NCBI RefSeq assembly: GCF_017939615.1
Contig: NZ_JAGKSR010000001.1
Location: forward strand, 930,001 to 994,000
Length of the DNA: 64,000 bases
From: Microbacterium sp. BLY
GTDB taxonomy: Bacteria; Actinomycetota; Actinomycetes; Actinomycetales; Microbacteriaceae
Reading direction: 5' to 3'
Part shown: positions 45,776-55,024 of the stretch, one piece after another
How positions within the stretch are numbered: position 1 is the stretch's first letter
Layout: the number at the start of each line of letters is the position of its first letter
Notes under the pieces: generated by a model
Databases searched by the model: none
What the model saw: only the letters and a program-made list of their open reading frames with translations
What the model was told of the DNA's origin: nothing
Position numbers and translations under genes: made by a program

Positions 45776-46939
45776 ATGTTCACCCACGACGACGCGCTGG
45801 ACACCCAGGCGGCGGTTCGGCGCGCGAACCTGCGGAGAGCGCTCCAACTGGTGTTCCAGGGCTCGGGCACGCAGACCCGCGCCGGGATCGCGCGCGCCAC
45901 GGGACTGACCGCGGCGACCGCCTCGTCGTTGGTCGCGGAGCTCATCGAGAACCGCCTCGTCGCGGAGGGCGAGCAGGCGGTGAGCACGGGCGGCAAACGC
46001 GCCACGACGCTCAGCATCGACGCCGATCACCACCTGATCCTGGTCCTCGTCGTCCAACCGACCAGCGCCCACCTCGCGCTCGTCGCCCTCGACGGCTCGG
46101 AGGTGGCCCGGCGCAGCCTCTCCTATACGACAGAGACCCGCGACCGGGTGCTCGACGAGACCGTCGCGACCGTCGCGGCCACGCACGGAGAGCGACTGCT
46201 CGCGGTCGGCGTGCAGGTGCCGGGGACGACCGACGGCCGCACGGTCCTCGAGAGCGTGCAGCTGGAGTGGCGCGACGTGCCGCTCGCCGAACGCCTCGAA
46301 CGCATCGCCGGTGTGCCGGTGCTCCTCATCAACGACGTCGACGCCGAGGCCATCGCGGAGGCCGGACTGGACGAGACGCCCTCCGGGTACCGCCTCTTCA
46401 TCCACAGCGGCGGGGGCATCGGCGCCGCGGTCACCCTCGACGGCGAGCTCGCTCCGGGGCCCCGCGACCGGGCGGGGGAGATCGGTCACGTGCAGGTGGT
46501 GTTCGGCGACGCCGCACGACCCTGCCGGTGCGGTCGTCGCGGGTGCCTCGAGTCGGCGGCGGCGATGGGGCCGATGCTCGGCGAGGAGTTCTCCGACGCG
46601 CTGGACGTCGCCGCGGTCCGCGCTCTCGTGGCGCGTGCGGATCAGGCCCTCATCGACGACGGCGCACGGGCCCTCGCCCGCGCCATCAAGCTCATCGGCG
46701 CCCTGCTCGACCCCATCGAGGTGGTCATCGGGGGGCCGGCGACCGAACTCGGCCCGCGGTTCCTCGAGCGGGTCCGGGCCGAGAGCGGCTATCCCGCCCG
46801 CGGCACCGCCGACATCCCCATCCGGTACGCCGACCCGCGCGTCGCCGTCTCCGCGGGCGCCGCGCAGGCCGCCCTCACCGCCGTCCTCGGCGTCCGGTGG
46901 AGCCCCGAACAGCTCCGCGCCGGCAGCCCGCGCGCCTGA
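45776..46939 (+). CDS. ROK family transcriptional regulator
   Basis: A 387-residue ROK repressor with N-terminal HTH (TRAGIARATGLTAATASSL, about 35-55), degenerate phosphate site, sugar-binding block GEIGHVQVVFGDAARP and zinc motif CRCGRRGCLES. GAGAAGGAAACC precedes the ATG. It is transcribed toward the sugar ABC transporter, which lies convergent, and away from the first ROK gene. I infer control of the transporter and catabolic genes by a sugar or sugar phosphate. Confidence 0.86.
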   Translation: MFTHDDALDTQAAVRRANLRRALQLVFQGSGTQTRAGIARATGLTAATASSLVAELIENRLVAEGEQAVSTGGKRATTLSIDADHHLILVLVVQPTSAHLALVALDGSEVARRSLSYTTETRDRVLDETVATVAATHGERLLAVGVQVPGTTDGRTVLESVQLEWRDVPLAERLERIAGVPVLLINDVDAEAIAEAGLDETPSGYRLFIHSGGGIGAAVTLDGELAPGPRDRAGEIGHVQVVFGDAARPCRCGRRGCLESAAAMGPMLGEEFSDALDVAAVRALVARADQALIDDGARALARAIKLIGALLDPIEVVIGGPATELGPRFLERVRAESGYPARGTADIPIRYADPRVAVSAGAAQAALTAVLGVRWSPEQLRAGSPRA

Positions 46940-46959
46940 CCTCGTCCCCGTCGAGGTTC

Positions 46960-47045
46960 CGGGTGTACGACCGGAGTGCGGGTGCACGACGGGATCCGCC
47001 CGGGGCCCCGGCACGCGCGCCGCGGTCGTGCAGGCGTGCGGGGAA
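46960..47045. repeat. TCGTGCA-type intergenic repeat, second site
   Basis: TGCACGAC (46983-46990) and GTCGTGCA (47025-47032) form an inverted pair between convergent genes. The flanking GGGATCC and GGGGCCCC resemble the 34345-34454 array. It may also serve as a bidirectional terminator. Confidence 0.5.
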
Positions 47046-47055
47046 CCGGGACGGG

Positions 47056-47982
47056 CTACTTCACGCTGCCGGCGGTGAGGCCGCCCACCAGACGCTTCTC
47101 GATGAGCATGAAGAGGATGATGACGGGCAGGATCGCGACGATCGAGACGCCGAACACGTACTGCCAGCTCGTCTCGTACTGGCCGACGAACTTCGTGAGC
47201 GCGACCGACAGCGGCTGGTTCTTGTCGGTCGACAGGATCACCAGCGAGGCGGCGAACTCGTTCCAGCAGGCCACGAACGTGAAGACGATCGCGGTGACGA
47301 TGCCCGGCCAGACGAGCGGGAGGTTGATCCGGAACAGCACCGTGAGGCGCCCGGCGCCGTCGATCTGCGCCGCCTCGTCGACCTCCTTCGGGATGCCGGC
47401 GAAGAACGAGTGCATGATCCACACGGCGAACGAGAGGTTGAAGGCCGCGTTGATGAAGATCATGGCGGTCCAGGTGTCGCCGAGGCCGAGGACGGTGAAC
47501 TGCCGGAACAGGCCGGACGTGAGCACGGCCGGCTGCAGCATCTGCGTCACGATCACGAGGAACAGGAACACCATGCGGCCGGGGAAGCGGAACCGGGCCG
47601 TGTAGTACGCCGCGGGAAGCGACACGAGCAGCACCAGGAGCGTCGCGAACACGGAGATGACGATGGTCGAGACGAGGTTGTACGGCAGCGGCGTCTCGGG
47701 CGTCGACCACATCGTGAGGTAGTTCTCCCAGTGCCACTCCACCGGGAGGTAGGTCGGGTCGACCGAGCGGATCTGCGCCTTCGTCTTCACCGACCCGAAG
47801 AACATGATGAGGTACGGGAGCACGAAGATCGCGAGGACGAGGAACCCGGCCGCGGTGCGGAGGATCACCCGTGGCAGCGTCACCTGGTCGGCGGTGTAGC
47901 GGCGCCGGCGGCCGGGGATCGGCGGGGTGCGCCGTCCACGGGAATCGGCGGTGGTCACGAGGGCGGTCTCGGTCACGGTCAT
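47056..47982 (-). CDS. carbohydrate ABC transporter permease (MalG-like)
   Basis: A 308-residue permease with six helices and the EAA loop DEAAQIDGAGRLTVLFRINLPL. The N-terminal 30 residues are cytoplasmic and basic. It ends with the family's GSVK. With the next permease and lipoprotein it forms an importer of the CUT1 type. No ATPase gene is present, so it presumably uses a shared MsiK-type ATPase encoded elsewhere, as is usual in Actinobacteria. Confidence 0.9.
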   Translation of the reverse strand: MTVTETALVTTADSRGRRTPPIPGRRRRYTADQVTLPRVILRTAAGFLVLAIFVLPYLIMFFGSVKTKAQIRSVDPTYLPVEWHWENYLTMWSTPETPLPYNLVSTIVISVFATLLVLLVSLPAAYYTARFRFPGRMVFLFLVIVTQMLQPAVLTSGLFRQFTVLGLGDTWTAMIFINAAFNLSFAVWIMHSFFAGIPKEVDEAAQIDGAGRLTVLFRINLPLVWPGIVTAIVFTFVACWNEFAASLVILSTDKNQPLSVALTKFVGQYETSWQYVFGVSIVAILPVIILFMLIEKRLVGGLTAGSVK

Positions 47983-47984
47983 GA

Positions 47985-48956
47985 TCAGACCTCCTTCATG
48001 GGCTTGACGATCTTCACGTAGGCCGCGACGATCGCGATGACGATGAGGAAGGCGACGACGGAGAGCGCGCTCGCCACGTCCACCTTCTTCTGCAGCTCGA
48101 TGTACTTGAAGATGAGCGTCATGATCGTGTCGGCACCGTAGCCGGGGATCGACCCGGTCATCACCTTCAGGATCGGCAGCGAGTTGAAGACGTTGATGAT
48201 GTTGATGAGGATCGCCACCGCCAGCGCGCCGCGCAGCTGCGGCAGCACGATGGACCAGTACGTGCGGGTGGCCCCGGCGCCGTCCATCTTCGCCGCCTCG
48301 ATCGCGTCGGCCGGGACCGCTTGGAGCCCGGCGAGGATCGTGTAGGTGGTGAACGGGAGCGACACGAACACGGCGATGACGATGGACCACACGAAGGCCG
48401 TGGTCGGGTTCTTCGTCCAGCCGTAGCCCACCGCGTCGTCGGAGAGCCCGATGTCGTAGAGGAACTTGTTGAAGACCCCGAAGTACGGCTCGAGGCTGTA
48501 GTAGAAGACCATCGTGGTCATCACCACGGACGCGGCCCACGGGACGATGACCGCCATCCGCACGAGCTGACGACCCGGGAACGCCTTGTTGAGGATCTGC
48601 GCGAGGCCGAGCGAGATGACGACGGTGAACAGCACCACCGACACGACCCAGACGATCGTGCGGATGAAGATGGGCCAGAACTCCGGGAACGTGAACACGG
48701 TCACGTAGTTGTCGAGGCCGACCGAGCCCTTGTCCAGGCCCGAGAGCGAGATGTCACGGGTGGAGTTGAAGAACATGACACCGGCGGGGAACAGCACCAC
48801 GCCGATGATGAGCACCAGCGCGGGGGCGATCCACGGCAGTGCCTGGAGGAGGTCCCGTCCGCCGGGGCGACCGCGCGCGGCCGTCCCGGCGTCCGGGGTG
48901 CGGGGGCGACCGGTGGCCGCCCCCGCGAGGTTCGAGGATTCTGTCGTCTGGCTCAT
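47985..48956 (-). CDS. carbohydrate ABC transporter permease (MalF-like)
   Basis: A 323-residue permease with six helices, the LVLIIGVVLFPAGVMFFNS first helix and the coupling loop IEAAKMDGAGATRTYWSIVLPQL. It is the upstream membrane partner of the MalG-like gene, two bases apart, and follows the binding protein by 31 bp on the same strand. Confidence 0.9.
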   Translation of the reverse strand: MSQTTESSNLAGAATGRPRTPDAGTAARGRPGGRDLLQALPWIAPALVLIIGVVLFPAGVMFFNSTRDISLSGLDKGSVGLDNYVTVFTFPEFWPIFIRTIVWVVSVVLFTVVISLGLAQILNKAFPGRQLVRMAVIVPWAASVVMTTMVFYYSLEPYFGVFNKFLYDIGLSDDAVGYGWTKNPTTAFVWSIVIAVFVSLPFTTYTILAGLQAVPADAIEAAKMDGAGATRTYWSIVLPQLRGALAVAILINIINVFNSLPILKVMTGSIPGYGADTIMTLIFKYIELQKKVDVASALSVVAFLIVIAIVAAYVKIVKPMKEV

Positions 48957-48987
48957 GGGGGATTCCCGAACCTCTCCGTTCCGCGGG

Positions 48988-50235
48988 TCAGCCCGCGTCC
49001 ACCTGGTCCTGGATCTGCTTCAGCACGTCGGCCGCCGGCTGGTCCTGGATCTGTCCGAACAGCGACTTGAAGGCGCCGTCCGCGGCCGACCACTTCGGGT
49101 TCGTGGACGGGTAGAACTGCGCGTCGGGCAGCACGTCGAGGAACGGCTTGAGGGCCTCCTCGCCGGACAGCTCCTCGGCGCCGGACTTCGTGACGGGGAG
49201 GAAGCCCTCCGCCTGCACCCACGGCACGTAGACCTCGGGCGAGTAGAAGTAGTCGAGGAACTTCGTGATCGCCTCCTGCTTGTCGCCGTCGTTCTCGAAC
49301 GCCATCAGCTGGTCCATGACTCCGAGCGTGAACGGCGAGCCGTCCTTCGTCGGGATCGGCACGATGGAGTAGTCGAGCTCGGGGTTGTTGTCGGCGATCT
49401 GGCCGACCGTCGGCGGCAGGCCGACCTGCATGCCGATCTTGCCCTGGATGAAGATGTCCATGAGCGGGGAGCGCTGCGTCGAACCGGGGTCCGCCTGGGT
49501 CGCCCCGGCGTCGATCATCTTCTTGATCTGCTCGGCGCCGACGAGGTTCTCCGGGGTGTCGATGGTGATCTCGGAGGCGTCGCCGAAGGATCCGCCGCCG
49601 CCCCAGAGCCACACGGCGGCCTCGGCCTGCGCCTCCTCGGAGCCGAGGGGCATGCCGTAGCCCGCGACACCGCCGCCGAGCCCGGACACCTTGGTCGCGG
49701 CGTCGAGCAGGGAGTCCCAATCGGTCGGCGCCTCGACGCCGGCCTCGGCGAGGAGGGCGTTGTTGACGAAGAGGGCGCGCGCCGACGCGATCATCGGCAG
49801 GGCGTAGGCGGTGCCGTCGACCTCGGCGTTCGCGAGGAAGGAGTCCTGGAAGTCGGAGTAGACGTCGTCGGACACGACCTCCTCGACCGGGTAGAGCAGC
49901 TCGTCCTCGACGAAGCCCGCGAAGGGGCCGCCGTTGTAGATGTCCGGTGCCTCGCCCGCCTGGACCTTGGTGGAGATGACCTTCTCGAGGTTGTCCCACG
50001 ACTGCACCTCGAGGTTGACCTTGATGTCGGGGTTCTTCTCGGTGAACCCGTCGATGACGTCCTCCCAGAGGCCCTTCGTGGCGTCGGAGTAGCTGGGGAC
50101 GAGGAGGTCGAGGGTGTCGGCATCGCCGCCGCCGCTGTCTCCTCCCGATCCACCGAAACCGCAGGATGCGAGCGACAGCGTGGCGAGGGCCGCGACCGCT
50201 GCGGCCCCGTATCGCCGTGACTTGTTCATGGGCAT
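48988..50235 (-). CDS. extracellular sugar-binding lipoprotein
   Basis: A 415-residue lipoprotein of the MalE/UgpB cluster. The lipobox is LASC at Cys25, followed by a glycine/serine linker. Solute-binding blocks are LWEDVIDGFTEKNPDIKVNL and KVQAGEAPDIYNGGP, with a C-terminal WSAADGAFKSLFG. ATG at 50235 has GAGGA five bases upstream and is preferred over the internal ATG two codons later. It is the first gene of the transporter operon and is divergent from the catabolic genes; both use the 50236-50511 region. Confidence 0.9.
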   Translation of the reverse strand: MPMNKSRRYGAAAVAALATLSLASCGFGGSGGDSGGGDADTLDLLVPSYSDATKGLWEDVIDGFTEKNPDIKVNLEVQSWDNLEKVISTKVQAGEAPDIYNGGPFAGFVEDELLYPVEEVVSDDVYSDFQDSFLANAEVDGTAYALPMIASARALFVNNALLAEAGVEAPTDWDSLLDAATKVSGLGGGVAGYGMPLGSEEAQAEAAVWLWGGGGSFGDASEITIDTPENLVGAEQIKKMIDAGATQADPGSTQRSPLMDIFIQGKIGMQVGLPPTVGQIADNNPELDYSIVPIPTKDGSPFTLGVMDQLMAFENDGDKQEAITKFLDYFYSPEVYVPWVQAEGFLPVTKSGAEELSGEEALKPFLDVLPDAQFYPSTNPKWSAADGAFKSLFGQIQDQPAADVLKQIQDQVDAG

Positions 50236-50422
50236 TGCATTCCTCACTGTGGGTGCTGCTCCAGCGGGCGGGGGTCCGCTCTCCGGAGAGGGGGGTGGTG
50301 CACAGTCGCAGAACACTCCACGCGACGGTGCGTGCTGATCACGCCGCCGAGGTGGTCGCGATCGTCCGAGCGGGGGCTCGTGGAACTGGTCCCGATTATT
50401 TGTCAGGCAAACAAACAAATCA

Positions 50423-50493
50423 AGATGTTGCTCTCTTGGAACGAAATACTATGATCGGATCACGCCCGAAACAATCACAAGTACGCAACATCT
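50423..50493. promoter_or_regulatory. inverted operator pair flanking the catabolic promoter
   Basis: AGATGTTGC (50423-50431) and GCAACATCT (50485-50493) are perfect inverted 9-mers, 62 bp apart centre to centre, about six helical turns. Between them TTGCTC-N16-TATGAT is a plausible promoter for the SIS gene. Just upstream, ATTTGT..ACAAAC..ACAAAT is a second AT-rich dyad facing the transporter. Repressor looping by a DeoR or ROK protein of this locus is inferred. Confidence 0.5.
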
Positions 50494-50511
50494 CGTCCGA
50501 AAGGCCTTCTC

Positions 50512-51411
50512 ATGACCGATTCGCTGCCCGGCGCGCACATGCGCGAAGAGCTCCGCTCCCAGCCGCAGATGTGGGCCACCGCGGCCGAGCTGTCCGCCGA
50601 GCAGGCCCTGCTGCCCGCCCGCGGCGCGCGCGTCGCGGTCGTCGGCTGCGGCACCTCGTGGTTCATGGCCCAGTCGTACGCCGCACTGCGCGAATCGTCC
50701 GGTCAGGGCGAGACCGACGCGTTCGCCGCGTCGGAGGCCTTCGTCGACCGCGGCTACGACGCCGTCGTCGCCCTCACCCGCTCCGGCACCACGACCGAGG
50801 TGCTCGAGCTCGTCGACCGCATCAAGGGTCGCACCCGCACGATCGGCGTGATCGGCGACCCCGACTCGCCACTTGTCTCGCTCGTCGACGATGCCGTGCT
50901 GCTGCCGTTCGCCGACGAGCAGTCCGTGGTCCAGACGCGCTTCGCGACCACGGCGCTCGCGCTCTTCCGGGCGTCGCTGGGTGAGGACCTCTCCGGAGCC
51001 ATCGCCGACGCGACGGCCGTGCTCGCCGAAGAAGGGGACGACACCGAGCTGCGCGACGCCGAGCAGTACACGTTCCTCGGGCGGGGCTGGACCATCGGGC
51101 TCGCCCACGAGGCCGCGCTGAAGCTGCGCGAGTCGTCGCAGTCCTGGACCGAGGCGTACCCGTCGATGGACTACCGCCACGGTCCGATCGCCATCGCCGC
51201 CCCGGGCCGGGTGACCTGGCAGTTCGGAGAGGCACCGGACGGACTGGCCGCCGAGGTGCGCGCCACCGGGGCACGGTTCGAGCACCGCGCGATCGACCCC
51301 CTCGCCGACCTCGTGCGCCTGCACCGCACCGCCCTCGATCGTGCCGTCGCCCGCGGTCTCGACCCGGACCAGCCGCGCAACCTCACGCGATCCGTCATCC
51401 TGGATGCATGA
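50512..51411 (+). CDS. SIS domain sugar-phosphate isomerase/deaminase
   Basis: A 299-residue protein with two SIS folds, like the isomerase half of GlmS and like AgaS/FrlB deaminases. MREELRSQPQMW at the start, VGCGTSWFMAQSYAALRESS and LTRSGTTTEVLEL bind the sugar phosphate; YPSMDYRHGPIA carries the conserved HGP. In context, deamination/isomerisation of galactosamine-6-phosphate or glucosamine-6-phosphate is likely; fructosamine-6-phosphate deglycation is the alternative. It heads the catabolic operon to 55024. Confidence 0.88.
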   Translation: MTDSLPGAHMREELRSQPQMWATAAELSAEQALLPARGARVAVVGCGTSWFMAQSYAALRESSGQGETDAFAASEAFVDRGYDAVVALTRSGTTTEVLELVDRIKGRTRTIGVIGDPDSPLVSLVDDAVLLPFADEQSVVQTRFATTALALFRASLGEDLSGAIADATAVLAEEGDDTELRDAEQYTFLGRGWTIGLAHEAALKLRESSQSWTEAYPSMDYRHGPIAIAAPGRVTWQFGEAPDGLAAEVRATGARFEHRAIDPLADLVRLHRTALDRAVARGLDPDQPRNLTRSVILDA

Positions 51412-51436
51412 CGCCAGCGAACCCCGGAGCCGAGCG

Positions 51437-52429
51437 ATGACCCCGACCGACGCGGCGGACGCGATCCCCGACGTCGCCAGGGACGACACCGGCGAGACGC
51501 TCGCCGCGGTGCGCACGCTCGGCGCCGGGGCGCCCGTCCTCGCGTTCGACGTCGGCGGGACCGACATCAAGTCCGCGCTGTTCGACGCGGAAGGACGAGC
51601 GCGCGGACTCCGCCGCACCCCCACCCCGACGGCGGACGGCGACCGCACCCCCGCTCTGCTCGAGCGCCTGGAGGTGCTGGCCGCCCAGCTCCGCGCGGAG
51701 CATCCGGACGTGGTGCCGCGCGCCGCCGGGCTCGTGGTGCCCGGCATCGTCGACGCCGAGGCCGGGATCGGCGTGTTCGCGAGCAACATGGGCTGGCGGG
51801 ACGCCCCCCTGCGCGACCTCACGGCGCAGCGCCTCGGCCTTCCCGTCGCGTTCGACCACGACGTGCGGGCGGCGAGCTGGGCGGAGCACGAGCTCGGCGG
51901 CGCCCGCGCCTACGACGACGCGGTGATCCTCGTGATCGGCACCGGCATCGCCGGCGCCCTCCTCATCGGCGGACGCCCGTACACCGCTGGCGGGTATGCG
52001 GGAGAGATCGGGCACTCCCCGATCGCCGACGGCCCGGTCTGCCCGTGCGGGGCGCGCGGCTGCCTGGAGGCGGTCGCCTCGGCCGGCGCGATCGCGCGAC
52101 GCTATCGGGACGCCACCGGCGCCACCCCCGACGGGGCGAAGGACGTCATCGCCCGCGCCGTCGCCGGGGACGAGGTCGCCGCGGACATCTGGGACTCGGC
52201 GCTCGACGCCCTGACGCTCTCCCTCGCGCAGCTCACGGCAGTGGTCGCCCCCGAGGCGGTCGTGATCGGCGGCGGGCTCTCGCGCGCGGGAGGCGCGCTG
52301 TTCGACGAGCTGCGCACCCGTCTCGCCGCCCGGCTCAGCTTCCATCGCCTTCCCGCCCTCGTCCCCGCCGAGCTCTCCGGCAACGCCGGACTGATCGGCG
52401 CCGCCCTCCGCGCCAGGGAGATCGCATGA
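51437..52429 (+). CDS. ROK family sugar kinase
   Basis: A 330-residue ROK kinase. The ATP phosphate site FDVGGTDIKSALFD lies near residue 38, the second phosphate loop ILVIGTGIAGALLIGG near 160, the substrate motif GEIGHSPIADG follows and the zinc motif CPCGARGCLEA is complete. Unlike the two ROK regulators nearby it lacks an HTH and keeps the active-site aspartate (FDHDVRAA). It probably phosphorylates the imported hexosamine or hexose at O6. Its stop overlaps the PfkB start (ATGA). Confidence 0.88.
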   Translation: MTPTDAADAIPDVARDDTGETLAAVRTLGAGAPVLAFDVGGTDIKSALFDAEGRARGLRRTPTPTADGDRTPALLERLEVLAAQLRAEHPDVVPRAAGLVVPGIVDAEAGIGVFASNMGWRDAPLRDLTAQRLGLPVAFDHDVRAASWAEHELGGARAYDDAVILVIGTGIAGALLIGGRPYTAGGYAGEIGHSPIADGPVCPCGARGCLEAVASAGAIARRYRDATGATPDGAKDVIARAVAGDEVAADIWDSALDALTLSLAQLTAVVAPEAVVIGGGLSRAGGALFDELRTRLAARLSFHRLPALVPAELSGNAGLIGAALRAREIA

Positions 52430-53370
52430 TCCTCACCGTCACCCCCAACCCCGCTCTGGACCTGACCTGGCGGGTCGACCGGCTCGTCGCGGGCGGGACC
52501 CACCGGGCCGACACCGGAGCGGCGCGCGCCGGCGGGAAGGGACTCAACGTCGCCCGGGTCGCGAACGCCGAGGGGGCGTCCGTGCTGGCGCTGACCACGG
52601 CGGGTGGCCGGATCGGCGCCGAGTTCGCCGCGGAGCTCACCGTCAGCGGCGTGCCCGCCGTGCTCGTCCCCGTCGCCGCCGAGACCCGGCGCAGCATCGC
52701 GCTCGTCGATGACTCCGCCGGGGACACGACGGTCGTGAACGAGCGGGGGGAGAACCCGACCGACGCGGAGTGGGGCGGACTCCTCGCCGAGATCGTCGAT
52801 CGGCTCCCCGGCGTCAGCGTCCTGGTGATCTCCGGCAGCATCCCACCCGGGGCACCCGAATCGCTCGTCCCGATGCTCGTCGCGGTCGGCGCCGACGCCG
52901 GCGTTCCCGTGATCGTCGACACCTCCGGCCCCGATCTTCTCCGCGCCGCCGACGCCGGAGCCACCGTGCTCAAGCCCAACGCCGCCGAACTCGTCGAGGC
53001 CACCGGCATCGACGACCCCGTCGAAGGGGCGCGGTCGCTGCTGGCTCGCGGGGCCGAACTCGTGCTGCTGTCGCTCGGCGCCGAGGGGATGCTCGCCGTC
53101 ACCGCCACCGACCTCCTCCACGCGCGGCTCGACGAGCCGCTCGCCGGGAACCCCACCGGTGCCGGAGACGCGGCCGTGGCGGCCTGCGCCGTCCGGTACG
53201 CGGACGGCGAGCGCGATCCCGAGCTGATCCTCCGGCGCGCGACCGCATGGTCGGCCGCGGCCGTCCTCATGCCGCTCGCCGGCGACATCTCCCCGCGCTG
53301 GATCGCGCTCGAGCAGCAGCTCCGCATCTCGCGTCCCGATCCCGCCTCCTTCCGGAAGGACCCTTCGTGA
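52426..53370 (+). CDS. PfkB family hexose-phosphate kinase (1-phosphofructokinase/LacC-like)
   Basis: A 314-residue PfkB kinase: TPNPALDLTWRVDRL at the N-terminus, the glycine-rich ARAGGKGLNVARVA, LKPNAAEL, and the catalytic GNPTGAGDAAVAA with its aspartate near 252. This subgroup includes FruK and tagatose-6-phosphate kinase LacC. Followed directly by a class II aldolase, it would make a hexose-1,6-bisphosphate. Its start overlaps the ROK kinase and its stop the aldolase (GTGA). Confidence 0.9.
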   Translation: MILTVTPNPALDLTWRVDRLVAGGTHRADTGAARAGGKGLNVARVANAEGASVLALTTAGGRIGAEFAAELTVSGVPAVLVPVAAETRRSIALVDDSAGDTTVVNERGENPTDAEWGGLLAEIVDRLPGVSVLVISGSIPPGAPESLVPMLVAVGADAGVPVIVDTSGPDLLRAADAGATVLKPNAAELVEATGIDDPVEGARSLLARGAELVLLSLGAEGMLAVTATDLLHARLDEPLAGNPTGAGDAAVAACAVRYADGERDPELILRRATAWSAAAVLMPLAGDISPRWIALEQQLRISRPDPASFRKDPS

Positions 53371-54251
53371 CCCTCGTCTCCGCTCGCGAGCTCGTCTCCG
53401 CCGCGGCCGCCGCCAGCACCGGCATCGGCGCCTTCAACGTGATCCACCTGGAGACCGCGGAAGGCCTCGTGCGTGCCTCCGCCCTCGCCCAGCTCCCCGT
53501 GATCCTGCAGATCTCGCAGAACTGCGCCGACTACCATGGCGGTCTCGAGCCCATCGCGCTGGCCACCCTCGCGGCGGCACGACGCGCAGAGACCCCGGTG
53601 GCCGTCCACCTCGACCACGCGGAGCGACCGGAACTCGTCGACGAGGCCGTGGCCCTCGGCTTCGGCTCGGTCATGTTCGACGGCGGCGCGCTGCCCTACG
53701 ACGAGAACGTGGCGCTGACGGCCGAGGTGGCCGCGCGCGCCGGGGCGGCCGGCGTCTTCGTGGAAGGCGAGCTCGGCGAGGTGGGCGGGAAGGACGGCGC
53801 CCACGCTCCCGGGGTGCGCACAGACCCCGACGAGGCGCGGGCGTTCGTCGCCGCGACCGGGGTGGACGCGCTCGCCGTCGCCGTGGGGTCGTCGCACGCC
53901 ATGACCGACCGCACCGCCGCCCTCGACCTCGACCTCGTCGCCCGCCTGCGTGCGGCGCTGCGGGGTGCCGCGGCGGACGGCACCGACGTGCCCCTCGTGC
54001 TGCACGGGTCGTCGGGCGTGGCCGATTCCGTCATCGCCGACGCGGTGCGGGCGGGGATGACGAAGATCAACGTCTCCACCCACCTCAACGGCTTCTTCAC
54101 CCGCGCGGTCCGCGAGGTGCTGGACGCGGACGAGCGTCTCGTCGACTCCCGCAAGTACCTCGCCCCGGCGCGCGCCGCCCTCGCGGACGAGGCCGCCCGG
54201 ATGCTGCGGCTGTTCGCCCTCCAGCCCTCGACACGGGACGACGACCGGTGA
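53367..54251 (+). CDS. class II fructose/tagatose-bisphosphate aldolase
   Basis: A 294-residue zinc-dependent aldolase of the GatY/KbaY/FbaA family. Zinc ligands and catalytic blocks are seen in VHLDHAE (about 80), FVEGELGEVGGKDG, and LHGSSGVADSVIADAV with MTKINVSTHLN. It splits the bisphosphate into glyceraldehyde-3-phosphate and dihydroxyacetone phosphate. GTG start overlapping the PfkB gene. Tagatose specificity is inferred from the neighbourhood, not proven by residues. Confidence 0.9.
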   Translation: MTLVSARELVSAAAAASTGIGAFNVIHLETAEGLVRASALAQLPVILQISQNCADYHGGLEPIALATLAAARRAETPVAVHLDHAERPELVDEAVALGFGSVMFDGGALPYDENVALTAEVAARAGAAGVFVEGELGEVGGKDGAHAPGVRTDPDEARAFVAATGVDALAVAVGSSHAMTDRTAALDLDLVARLRAALRGAAADGTDVPLVLHGSSGVADSVIADAVRAGMTKINVSTHLNGFFTRAVREVLDADERLVDSRKYLAPARAALADEAARMLRLFALQPSTRDDDR

Positions 54252-55024
54252 AGCGGGCGGCCCGGCTGCACGCGATCCTCGACCTCCTCGCCGCCGACGG
54301 CGAGGTCACGGTCGAGGAGCTCGTGGACCGGTTCGGCGCGTCGCCGGCCACCACGCGTCGTGACCTCGACTCCCTCGCCGAGCAGCGCCTGCTCACCCGC
54401 ACGCACGGCGGTGCGGTGGCGCAGACGGTCGCCTACGAGCTCCCCCTCCGCTACAAGAGCCATCTCCGCACCCATGAGAAGGAGAGCATCGCGCAGGCCG
54501 CGGCGGCGCTCGTCACCCCCGGCACCGTGGTCGGGCTCTCCGGAGGGACCACGACGACGGCCATCGCGGCCGCGCTCGCCGCCCGGGACGACCTGGCGGC
54601 GGAGGGAGGCATCACGGTGGTGACGAACGCCGTGAACATCGCCGCCCAGCTGGCGACGCGACCCGAGATCAAGGTCGTCGTCACCGGCGGGGTCATCCAC
54701 TCGCGCACCTACGAGCTCGTCGGTCCGTTCGTGGAGCAGCTGCTCCGCGGGGTCCGGCTGGACATCGCCTTCATCGGCGTGAACGGCATGGATGCGGTGG
54801 CCGGGGCCACGACGCAGGACGAGCGCGAGGCGGCGGTGAACCGCATGATGGCGGAGCGGGCGCGGCGTGCCGTGGTCGTCACCGATGCCAGCAAGCTCGG
54901 AGCGGAGGCTTTCTCCGCGGTCGGCGGTCCGGAGCTGTTCGGCACCGTCATCACCGATCGCGGGGCCGAGCCCTCGGCCGTGGAGGCACTGCGCGGCGCC
55001 GGGTACACGGTGCTCCTCGCCTGA
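54248..55024 (+). CDS. DeoR/GlpR family transcriptional regulator
   Basis: A 258-residue DeoR protein. The HTH is VTVEELVDRFGASPATTRRD (about 18-37), and the sugar-phosphate-binding domain has VVGLSGGTTTTAIAAAL, VVTNAVNIAAQLA and VVVTDASKLG. It is the last gene of the catabolic operon (GTGA overlap with the aldolase) and likely represses it in the absence of a phosphorylated intermediate. A strong hairpin follows at 55048. Confidence 0.92.
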   Translation: MKRAARLHAILDLLAADGEVTVEELVDRFGASPATTRRDLDSLAEQRLLTRTHGGAVAQTVAYELPLRYKSHLRTHEKESIAQAAAALVTPGTVVGLSGGTTTTAIAAALAARDDLAAEGGITVVTNAVNIAAQLATRPEIKVVVTGGVIHSRTYELVGPFVEQLLRGVRLDIAFIGVNGMDAVAGATTQDEREAAVNRMMAERARRAVVVTDASKLGAEAFSAVGGPELFGTVITDRGAEPSAVEALRGAGYTVLLA

